Shown: positions 27,535 to 34,256 of the stretch, piece by piece
How the letters are laid out: each line of letters starts with the position of its first letter
How positions within the stretch are numbered: position 1 is the first letter of the stretch
Origin: Paenibacillus antibioticophila
GTDB lineage: Bacteria > Bacillota > Bacilli > Paenibacillales > Paenibacillaceae
Length of the DNA stretch: 64,000 nt
Reading direction: 5' to 3'
Assembly (NCBI RefSeq): GCF_000455265.1
Contig: NZ_HG005139.1
Coordinates: 1,764,185-1,828,184, forward strand
Notes under the pieces: generated by a model
Database searches by the model: none
What the model was told of the DNA's origin: nothing
The model's input: only the letters and a program-made list of their open reading frames with translations
Made by a program: the position numbers and the translations under genes

Positions 27535-29220
27535 TCAATTGTTCATGGGTTCCATGCCTGCGATTCGTCCATCCTCCAGGACAATAATTTTGTCCGCATC
27601 CTTAATCGTACCGATCCGCTGAGCCACGATAAGCATCGTTGTTCCGCTGGATTCCTTCTTCAGCTCACTGCGCAGCTTGCGGTCTGTCTTGTAATCGAGG
27701 GCAGAGAAGGAGTCATCAAAGATCAATATTTCCGGACGACGGGCAATAGCTCTGGCAATGGATAAGCGCTGCTTTTGCCCGCCGGAGAGATTGGAACCGC
27801 CTTGGGCCACATGGGCCTCATAGCCGTCCTCCATTTTCTCAACGAATTCAGAAGCCTGCGAAGTGTATACGGCATCTACCACATCATAGACAGCATCCCG
27901 GCCGTTGTCGCCAAACGCCACATTGGAGGTTACGGTCCCGCCGAACAGAATTGCTTTTTGGGAGACATACCCCAGCTTGTTCCGGAGAGCGGCTTGTTCA
28001 TATTCGTTCACATTTACGCCGTCCACAAGGACCTCGCCCTCTGTAGCATCATAAAAGCGAGGAATCAGATTCACTACCGTACTCTTGCCGCAGCCGGTTG
28101 AGCCGATAAATGCGACAGTTTCACCCTTTTTAGCCGTAAAGCTGATGTCCTTAATCACATAATCCTCGGCATCCGGATATTTAAAGCTGACATTTCTGAA
28201 CTCAACTTCACCAACTCGTCCGACTGGGGAGGAGGTAAGTGGTCCATCAAGAAGGCTTGGCTTGGTATCGAGCACTTCATTGATTCTCTTTGCGGATACA
28301 TGTGCGCGAGGCATCAGGATAAAGATCATAATCAACAGCATAAAAGCCATCACGACCTGCATTGCATAGGAGGAGAAGACGATCATATCCGAGAACAGTC
28401 CAATCTTCGCCGGAGCTGCGGCATTCTGAATCAGAATCGCACCAATCCAGTAGATGGCAAGACTTAGACCGCTCATAATCATTGAAATACTTGGCATCAT
28501 CAGGGACAGGACATTGTTGGCAAACAGGTTCGTCCGGGTCAGCTCATGGTTTGCTTCACCGAATTTTTCTTCCTGGTATTCATCCGCGTTATAAGCTCGA
28601 ATGACCCGAATTCCGTTCAAGTTCTCCCGCGCTACCCGGTTCAGGTTATCAGTGAGCTTCTGGAGCCTCTGGAACTTCGGCAGGACCAGAGTAATAGCTA
28701 TTCCGACGATCACGATCAGAACAGCAACAGCGGTTCCTGTGGCGAAGGACCACTGCCAGCTCTTGCCCGTAATTTTAAGAATCGCCCATATGGCAAGAAT
28801 CGGTGCCTTGATCAGCACCTGCAAGCCAATAACAATCAGCATTTGAACTTGCGTAATGTCATTTGTGGAACGGGTGATCAAGCTTGCAGTTGAGAAGTTG
28901 TTGATTTCCTCCATAGAGAAGGATTGCACCTTATCGAACAATCTTGAACGAAGACGGGCGGAAAAATTGGCCGCAATCCTGGCTGCAATTCCAGCCGCGA
29001 TAATCGAGGTTGCCAGACTGCCCAAGGCACACAGCAGCATCCAGCCGCCAGCCGTCCAGATTTCGCTCATTTCACTGTTCGGCGTTTGTACGAGCCGGGT
29101 AATATCGCTCATATAGCCGGGCATTTCGAGATCCAGCCAGACCTGTGTCGCAATGAACAGAAGGCTGATACAGATGAGCATCCATTCTTTTGGGTTTAAG
29201 TACTTAAGTATTTTTAGCAT
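27535..29220 (-). CDS. ABC exporter subunit with degenerate ATPase site, frameshifted near its end
   Basis: A 561-residue half-transporter as it stands: six helices, then Walker A GSTGCGKSTVVN and signature NLSGGQKQRLSIARA. Walker B reads EILIFDDSFSALD, with Asp instead of the catalytic Glu, and the H-loop histidine is Gln (VAQRIGTI), as expected for the non-hydrolysing partner of a heterodimeric exporter. The frame ends in GRIAGMEPMNN; adding one base near 27555 restores GRIAG-MGTHEQLMESCDVYQEI and then AYSQLSKEELA with a stop at 27470, overlapping the next ATG. So a one-base loss, real or a sequencing error, removes about 28 residues. The lost end is outside the ATP site, so function may remain. 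Confidence 0.88.
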   Translation of the reverse strand: MLKILKYLNPKEWMLICISLLFIATQVWLDLEMPGYMSDITRLVQTPNSEMSEIWTAGGWMLLCALGSLATSIIAAGIAARIAANFSARLRSRLFDKVQSFSMEEINNFSTASLITRSTNDITQVQMLIVIGLQVLIKAPILAIWAILKITGKSWQWSFATGTAVAVLIVIVGIAITLVLPKFQRLQKLTDNLNRVARENLNGIRVIRAYNADEYQEEKFGEANHELTRTNLFANNVLSLMMPSISMIMSGLSLAIYWIGAILIQNAAAPAKIGLFSDMIVFSSYAMQVVMAFMLLIMIFILMPRAHVSAKRINEVLDTKPSLLDGPLTSSPVGRVGEVEFRNVSFKYPDAEDYVIKDISFTAKKGETVAFIGSTGCGKSTVVNLIPRFYDATEGEVLVDGVNVNEYEQAALRNKLGYVSQKAILFGGTVTSNVAFGDNGRDAVYDVVDAVYTSQASEFVEKMEDGYEAHVAQGGSNLSGGQKQRLSIARAIARRPEILIFDDSFSALDYKTDRKLRSELKKESSGTTMLIVAQRIGTIKDADKIIVLEDGRIAGMEPMNN

Positions 29221-29291
29221 TGCTGTGACTCCTTTGCAGGTTGTTGATATGTATATTACTAGATAAAGATAAACTCAAAGTTAACTTTTCT

Positions 29292-29340
29292 GAAAAAAGA
29301 AAAAGGACCTGAAAGTTACCATACGGCACTTTCAGGTCCT
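29292..29340 (-). terminator. Rho-independent terminator for the kinase operon
   Basis: Read on the minus strand, AGGACCTGAAAGT and ACTTTCAGGTCCT form a 13-bp perfect stem with an 11-nt loop, followed by TTTTTCTTTTTT. It ends the TetR-regulator-kinase transcript before the ABC exporter genes. Confidence 0.85.
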
Positions 29341-29343
29341 GGA

Positions 29344-30399
29344 TTACATCGAGAGGGGGAGCGTTACGGTGAAGGTTGTTCCCTGGTTCAGACTGCTGTC
29401 ACAAGTAATTGTCCCTCCGTGCAGCTCAACAATTTGATGAGCAATGGAAAGCCCAAGCCCATTGCCCGCGGTGGAGTGGGAGGCATCCTGTTGATAGAAC
29501 TTATCGAAGATTCTGGGAAGAGCGTCTGGACCGATGCCGGGTCCGCTGTCCTGAATCAGGATAGCAAGGCGGTCTTCTTTTTTCTTCATCTCAATCTGAA
29601 TAGAGCCGCCCTCGGGTGTGAATTTGATCGCATTATCCAGCAGGTTCAGCCAGACCTGATTCATCAGCTCCTTGTTGCCGGATATTTCCCGATCCTGTAC
29701 ATGGACATCCAGAGACAATTGCTTTTTGTCGATCTTGGCCGCCAGCAGCAGGACACATTGCCGGAGCTGTTCTCCGATATTGAAGCGATCCTTATCTGTG
29801 AGAATGTTTTGCGCTTCAATCTTCGAAAGCACCAACACATTGGAGGCGAGGGAAGCCAGCCTGGCGGATTCCTCGATCACAATGTCGAGATACTCGTCGC
29901 GCTCCTCCTTGGACAGGTCATCATGCTTCAACACCTCGGCAAAGCCCTTGATCGACACAATTGGAGTCTTGAATTCATGAGAGAAATTATTGATGAAGTC
30001 TTTACGCAGGATCTCGATGCCGCCAAGCTCCTCGGCCATTTTATTGAAGTTTTCCGAGAGTACCTTAAACTCAGGAGGCCCCTCCAGCTCAAGGCGAATC
30101 GAAAAGTCGCCTTTGGCAAGTCTTGCGGTTCCTTCGATGAAGGTTCGAATCGTCTTGACCATTTTGCGGCTGGTCATCGCCGAGATCGTCGTGCCGATAA
30201 TCGCGCAGGAGATCAGCAAAACAATCGGAAGATAGACGCCGTCCTGGCCAATCTCATTATTTATTAACCCGAAGAAATGGGCTATGAAGAACAAGGTTCC
30301 GGTAATTGAGACGGTGATCAGAAAAATAAAAAAGACAGCCAGCGAGAAGTAGATTGGCAAGCTAATTCGGCTATGAAGCTTACGGCTCCATTTATTCAA
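29344..30399 (-). CDS. Sensor histidine kinase with HAMP domain
   Basis: A 351-residue membrane kinase. Two N-terminal helices (about 14-38 and 58-78) enclose a short outside loop; a HAMP linker follows (MTSRKMVKTIRTFIEGTARLAKG), then the phospho-histidine in NNFSHEFKTPIVSIKGF and the ATPase boxes LLDNAIKFTPEGG, IQDSGPGIGP and GNGLGLSIAHQIVELHGG. It overlaps its response regulator by eight bases. Position next to a TetR gene and divergent DrrAB-like pump suggests a stress or drug signal, but the ligand is unknown. Confidence 0.9.
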   Translation of the reverse strand: MNKWSRKLHSRISLPIYFSLAVFFIFLITVSITGTLFFIAHFFGLINNEIGQDGVYLPIVLLISCAIIGTTISAMTSRKMVKTIRTFIEGTARLAKGDFSIRLELEGPPEFKVLSENFNKMAEELGGIEILRKDFINNFSHEFKTPIVSIKGFAEVLKHDDLSKEERDEYLDIVIEESARLASLASNVLVLSKIEAQNILTDKDRFNIGEQLRQCVLLLAAKIDKKQLSLDVHVQDREISGNKELMNQVWLNLLDNAIKFTPEGGSIQIEMKKKEDRLAILIQDSGPGIGPDALPRIFDKFYQQDASHSTAGNGLGLSIAHQIVELHGGTITCDSSLNQGTTFTVTLPLSM

Positions 30400-31069
30400 C
30401 GTGTCTCACCGCCTTGTAGCCCAGTCCGCGAACAGATACAATTTCGAATTCCGGATACGTCTCGAACCGTTTTCGCAGCCGATTAATATGTACATTGACC
30501 GTGGTGTCGGTGCTCTCACTTTCCATCCCCCAAATCTCATCCATCAGCTGGATTCGGGTGAAGATCCGCTCCGGATAAGATAGCAGCTTGTACAGCAGAT
30601 AGAATTCCTTCTGGGGGAGGGTCTGCTTCTCATCTCCACGGGTAACGGTCAGCGCATCATGGTCCAGGACTACCTTGCCTACCGCCAGTTTTCGGGCGCT
30701 TGCAATCTGGGAGCGGCGAAGCAATGCCTGAATGCGCAAAAGCATCTCCTCCGTATCCACCGGCTTGGTCATATAATCATCGGTTCCTAGCCGGAACCCT
30801 TTCTTCTTATCCTCCGGAAGCTGCTTGGCAGTGGCCATCAGAATCGGGATCTGGCTATCCGCGGTCCGAACCTCCTGCGCAAACTCATAGCCGTCCATAT
30901 TCGGCATCATGATGTCCAGAATAATCAGGTCAATATGCTGTACCTCAAGCAGATGAAGCGCCCTGACCCCGTCTTCAGCTGTAAATACCGTGTATCCTTC
31001 ACGCTTAAGGACCGTTTCCATTAATCTTCGCACATGCTTATCATCTTCTACGACAAGGATATGGATCAT
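30392..31069 (-). CDS. OmpR-type response regulator
   Basis: A 225-residue regulator: receiver with VVEDDKHVRRLM, phospho-acceptor Asp in LIILDIMMPNMDGYEF and TKPVD, then a winged-helix domain ending EIVSVRGLGYKAVRHV. The ATG at 31069 has GGAG nine bases upstream; an in-frame TTG at 31078 overlaps the TetR stop. Tight packing between TetR and kinase genes indicates one transcript, so TetR may control its own two-component system. Confidence 0.9.
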   Translation of the reverse strand: MIHILVVEDDKHVRRLMETVLKREGYTVFTAEDGVRALHLLEVQHIDLIILDIMMPNMDGYEFAQEVRTADSQIPILMATAKQLPEDKKKGFRLGTDDYMTKPVDTEEMLLRIQALLRRSQIASARKLAVGKVVLDHDALTVTRGDEKQTLPQKEFYLLYKLLSYPERIFTRIQLMDEIWGMESESTDTTVNVHINRLRKRFETYPEFEIVSVRGLGYKAVRHVE

Positions 31070-31074
31070 AGGGT

Positions 31075-31842
31075 TCAACTCCAGTTCTGTTTAATCAACG
31101 CGGCTGTACCGGCGATAATACGTTCCAGACCAAATAGATAGGCATGCTCCGGACTATAGGCGCTTTGATGCATCTCGCCTGCGGCATTGCCGACGCGAGA
31201 AGAGACGGGGAAGCGGCTCCAGTCGGTTATATTATCGAGCACGGGAGACAAGGCGAGCCACCATTCGTTATCATCCTGCCCGGAGGAGGCCTCGGTTCGT
31301 TTCATGCTGAACTGCAGCCGCGCACAGCTCTCCACATGCATGAGCAGAAGCGAGAGAGTGGAGTCCATCTCGATATCGGACAGACCGATGCCATCCAGCG
31401 CGCATAATTCCAGCTCGTATTTGAGCACAACATGGGGGCCCAGCACGGGTCTTCTGCCGGAGAGGTCGACAATCCAGGGATGCTTCCGGTACAATTCCCA
31501 ATTCGTCTTGGCTATGGAGCGCATCGCCTCGCGCCAATCCCCTCCGCATGCTCCCCGAATATCGGTGCAGCCTTCATACAGATCCGCCTGAGATTTGTCC
31601 AGCATCAGGTCCAGCAGTTCGGACTTGCTGGGCACATAGGTATATAACGACATGGCGCCAACTCCAAGACGCTCTGCCACCTTGCGCATCGACAACTGCT
31701 CGATGCCGTTCTCATCGGCTATTTCCATACCGGCCAATACGATCTTCTGCACGATTAGGCCGCTTCGGCCCGGCACTGTCTGCGAGCCCCATAGGAGACT
31801 CAAGCTGCGTGCATAGTCATTTCCTGATTGATTAATAGTCAT
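31075..31842 (-). CDS. TetR-family regulator with TetR_C domain
   Basis: A 255-residue repressor. The helix-turn-helix lies in residues 35-80 (GLIVQKIVLAGMEIADENGIEQLSM, then RKVAERLGVGAMSLYTYVPSKSELLDLML). The C-terminal ligand domain is of the TetR_C type common next to DrrAB-like pumps. The frame is open from 31896, but the ATG at 31842 behind ATGGAG gives the usual length. It is divergent from the pump genes, and paired TACACTGTA palindromes overlap the pump promoter, so it most likely represses the pump. Confidence 0.88.
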   Translation of the reverse strand: MTINQSGNDYARSLSLLWGSQTVPGRSGLIVQKIVLAGMEIADENGIEQLSMRKVAERLGVGAMSLYTYVPSKSELLDLMLDKSQADLYEGCTDIRGACGGDWREAMRSIAKTNWELYRKHPWIVDLSGRRPVLGPHVVLKYELELCALDGIGLSDIEMDSTLSLLLMHVESCARLQFSMKRTEASSGQDDNEWWLALSPVLDNITDWSRFPVSSRVGNAAGEMHQSAYSPEHAYLFGLERIIAGTAALIKQNWS

Positions 31843-31895
31843 CGACGACAGAACTCCATTCCCATGATTTGATAACACCATTATACACGGGAGCA

Positions 31896-31941
31896 TTGAC
31901 AGTTAAAAGCAATAGATGATACACTGTACCGTACACTGTAC
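31896..31941 (+). promoter_or_regulatory. Promoter with tandem palindromic operators for the drug pump
   Basis: TTGACA (31896-31901), an 18-base spacer and TACACT (31920-31925) form a promoter pointing at the DrrA-like gene. The 9-bp palindrome TACACTGTA occurs twice, at 31920-31928 and 31932-31940, twelve bases apart, the first covering the -10 box. This fits repression by the divergent TetR protein. Confidence 0.65.
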
Positions 31942-32048
31942 GATAATAAATTGCGGTAGAGGTTTTAAGCGCAAAACCGCGCTTCATTCTCGTGCGGAAA
32001 TAACAAGGCCAGATGTAATACTGGCCCTTCGAAAGGGGAATGCATGCA

Positions 32049-33029
32049 ATGGGAGAAGGGGCGTATGCTATTCAAGCACGCAATGTGAAGAAGCATTACG
32101 GAAGAACGAAAGAAGGACCGGGGCTGAATGGTCTCTCGCTGAACGTGCCGACAGGATGTATCTTCGGCCTGCTCGGGCCGAATGGAGCCGGGAAGACGAC
32201 CGTGGTCAAAATATTGACGACGCTGCTCCGCATGGATGAAGGCAGCGCCACTGTCGCGGGGTACGATGTGAGCAAGGAGGGGCATCTCGTCCGTTCAAGG
32301 ATCGGGCTGGCGGGACAATACGCCGCTGTCGACGAGCAGTTGACGGGCTACCAGAACCTGGAGATGTTCGGACGACTGAATCGATTGGCGAAGAAACATG
32401 CGAGCAGACGCGCCGAGGAATTGTTGACACAATTCGATCTGACAGAAGCGGCGAGCAGAGCTGTGGGCAAATATTCAGGAGGGATGCGAAGACGGCTTGA
32501 CCTTGCTGCCAGCCTGATCGTGTCGCCGGATGTGCTGTTCGTCGACGAGCCGACGACCGGTCTGGATCCTCTTGCTAGGCAAGAAGTGTGGAGAGCGATT
32601 CGCTCGCTGAAGGAGGCGGGGACGACCGTGCTGCTCACGACACAATATTTGGAGGAGGCGGATCAACTTGCAGATCTGATCTCTATTCTGAAGGATGGAA
32701 GAGTGATCAGAGAAGGCACGCCCGAGCATCTGAAGTCATCGTTCGGCGGCGACCGCTTGGAGGTAACGCTACTGAGACAAGAGGATGCCGTGGAGGCGGA
32801 ACGTATTCTGCGCGGAATCGGCGGAGCCTCTGTTGTCGTAGACAACTCAGCGAACCGAATTAGCGTGCCGGTAAGCGACCGCACAGGCTCGCTGCTTAAG
32901 GCGGCAAGCGCGTTCGCAGACTCGGGGCTCGAGCCTGAGGATATGGTTCTGCGAAGACCAACTTTGGATGAGGTATTCATTCATTTTACGGGTCTGAATG
33001 GCGTATCGAATAAGGAGGAATCCAGATGA
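32049..33029 (+). CDS. ABC drug exporter ATPase, DrrA family
   Basis: A 326-residue nucleotide-binding subunit. Seen: Walker A GPNGAGKTTVVKI, Q-loop IGLAGQYAAVDEQLTGYQNL, signature YSGGMRRRLDLAASL, Walker B VLFVDEPTTGLD and H-loop TTQYLEEA (Gln-Tyr in place of His, the DrrA-family form). AVDEQLTG and the C-terminal RRPTLDEVFIHFTG are DrrA-specific. An ATG at 32040 touches its ribosome site, so the ATG at 32049 is preferred (AAAGGGGA nine bases upstream). It overlaps the permease gene by four bases. The pair should export a hydrophobic drug such as an anthracycline or similar. Confidence 0.9.
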   Translation: MGEGAYAIQARNVKKHYGRTKEGPGLNGLSLNVPTGCIFGLLGPNGAGKTTVVKILTTLLRMDEGSATVAGYDVSKEGHLVRSRIGLAGQYAAVDEQLTGYQNLEMFGRLNRLAKKHASRRAEELLTQFDLTEAASRAVGKYSGGMRRRLDLAASLIVSPDVLFVDEPTTGLDPLARQEVWRAIRSLKEAGTTVLLTTQYLEEADQLADLISILKDGRVIREGTPEHLKSSFGGDRLEVTLLRQEDAVEAERILRGIGGASVVVDNSANRISVPVSDRTGSLLKAASAFADSGLEPEDMVLRRPTLDEVFIHFTGLNGVSNKEESR

Positions 33030-33862
33030 TTGCGATGGATCGTAAAGCGAATGCTACTCACCCTTCGGCTGCCGCACGTATCCGCTATGCCTTTACCGAT
33101 GTATGGGTATTGTCGAAGCGGGAGTTGCTGCATTGGGGAGGCAATCCTTGGGGAATTATGATCGGCTGGCTATTTCCCGTCATGATGCTGCTCATGTTCG
33201 GCTACTTGTTCGGGGGAGCAATGGCGGTTCCGGGGGGAGGCTCGTACTTTGAATTTCTCATGCCTGGCATGTTCGCGATGGCGATGTTCTTCGGTGTGGA
33301 GAGCACCGTCATGGCGGTAACGACGGATGCCTCGAAGGGCGTCACGGACCGCTTTCGGTCCATGCCGATTCATGCTTCGGCCGTTCTGCTAGGCCGATGT
33401 ATGGTCGATATGCTTAATTCGATCATTGGGCTGCTTGTGTTGATCGTAACAGGTCTATTGCTCGGCTGGGGATGGCATGAAGGCGCAGACCATGCGCTTG
33501 CGGCATTCGGCCTCTTGCTGCTGCTGAGATTCTCGCTCCTGTGGGTCGGCATCTTCATTGGTCTTCATGCGACGAATCCACATAACGTGTCTATGGTGCA
33601 ACTGCTCGTATGGCCGGTGGGCTTCCTATCGAATGTCTTTGTCGATACGACGACGATGCCCGCCTGGCTTGGAGTCATCGCGGAGTTTAACCCGCTGTCG
33701 GCGACATCGATGGCGGCGAGGGAGCTATTCGGCAATCCAGGCCTGCGTGGCGAGAGCTGGATGTCAGAGTATGCCATGCTGCTCGCCGTAGGCTGGCCCT
33801 TATTGCTCCTGGTGATTTTCCTGCCGCTGGCGGTGCGGAGCTACAGAAGGTTAAACAGATGA
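33026..33862 (+). CDS. ABC-2 type drug exporter permease, DrrB family
   Basis: A 278-residue membrane protein with six helices. Seen: the elbow WVLSKRELLHWGGNPWGIMIGWLFPVMMLLMFGYLFG, FEFLMPGMFAMAMFFGVEST and DRFRSMPIHASAVLLGR, all typical of DrrB; the late helix carries FNPLSATSMAARELFGNPG. AAGGAGGA precedes the ATG, which overlaps the ATPase stop. Together with the UvrA-like gene downstream it recalls the drrA-drrB-drrC resistance set of anthracycline producers. Confidence 0.9.
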   Translation: MIAMDRKANATHPSAAARIRYAFTDVWVLSKRELLHWGGNPWGIMIGWLFPVMMLLMFGYLFGGAMAVPGGGSYFEFLMPGMFAMAMFFGVESTVMAVTTDASKGVTDRFRSMPIHASAVLLGRCMVDMLNSIIGLLVLIVTGLLLGWGWHEGADHALAAFGLLLLLRFSLLWVGIFIGLHATNPHNVSMVQLLVWPVGFLSNVFVDTTTMPAWLGVIAEFNPLSATSMAARELFGNPGLRGESWMSEYAMLLAVGWPLLLLVIFLPLAVRSYRRLNR

Positions 33863-33967
33863 GGACATGAAGAACCGTTATTGTCCATGTCATTTCTATA
33901 TATTTGTGTATTTTAATTTGGTAATATTAAAATCTGGTAATATTAAAACTATGATCAGAGGAGCTAA

Positions 33968-33991
33968 ATGAATTTATATAAGTTGAACTAG
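33968..33991 (+). CDS. Seven-residue leader peptide MNLYKLN
   Basis: AGAGGAGC stands six bases before ATG 33968, and the frame reads MNLYKLN then TAG. The coding bases of the peptide are themselves one arm of an 18-bp helix with 34196-34213, just ahead of the UvrA-like gene. This is the layout of ribosome-stalling leader peptides that control antibiotic-resistance genes. Whether it is translated is not known. Confidence 0.5.
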   Translation: MNLYKLN

Positions 33992-34213
33992 AAAAATACA
34001 CAGAAAGGGCATAAGTGTGAAGTGTGCTGAAGTAAAAGCTTTCTGAAAGGAAGCTACTTCGGGAGCATATGCTCGTAAGCGTTCGCCTTTGTGAGTGGAT
34101 TTCTACCTTATAATAACTTCGTTCAATTAGAGAAATCCGCGAACAACAGCGATCGTAAGCACACTTCACACGTTGCCCCCAGTGTACAATCCTTGGTTCA
34201 ACTTATATAGATT
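33971..34213 (+). promoter_or_regulatory. Structured leader RNA of the UvrA-like gene
   Basis: Nested inverted repeats fill this 243-nt stretch. The outer pair is 33971-33988 with 34196-34213 (18 bp, one G-U pair); an inner perfect pair is GTGTGAAGTGTGCT (34015-34028) with AGCACACTTCACAC (34158-34171). Within lie a hairpin at about 34029-34060 (GAAGTA/TACTTC), a GAGCATATGCTC palindrome and GGATTTCT/AGAGAAATCC (34097-34138). There is no T-run, so control may act on translation or on RNA stability rather than by a simple terminator. The outer arm overlaps the leader peptide, so a stalled ribosome would open the whole structure. Confidence 0.6.
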
Positions 34214-34256
34214 AGATTTAGACTCATTCAGTATTCTAATAATTGGAGGGACGTCA

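Noticed and set aside
25770..29116. Several plus-strand ORFs of 80-115 codons
   Set aside because: They are shadows of the two ABC exporter genes on the minus strand.
33971..34213. MITE inserted before the UvrA-like gene
   Set aside because: The nested pairs include the leader peptide itself and no target duplication was seen; a regulatory leader explains the structure better, though insertion is not fully excluded.
33991..34256. Transcription terminator or T-box in the leader of the UvrA-like gene
   Set aside because: Hairpins are present but none is followed by a T-run, and no T-box consensus was seen.
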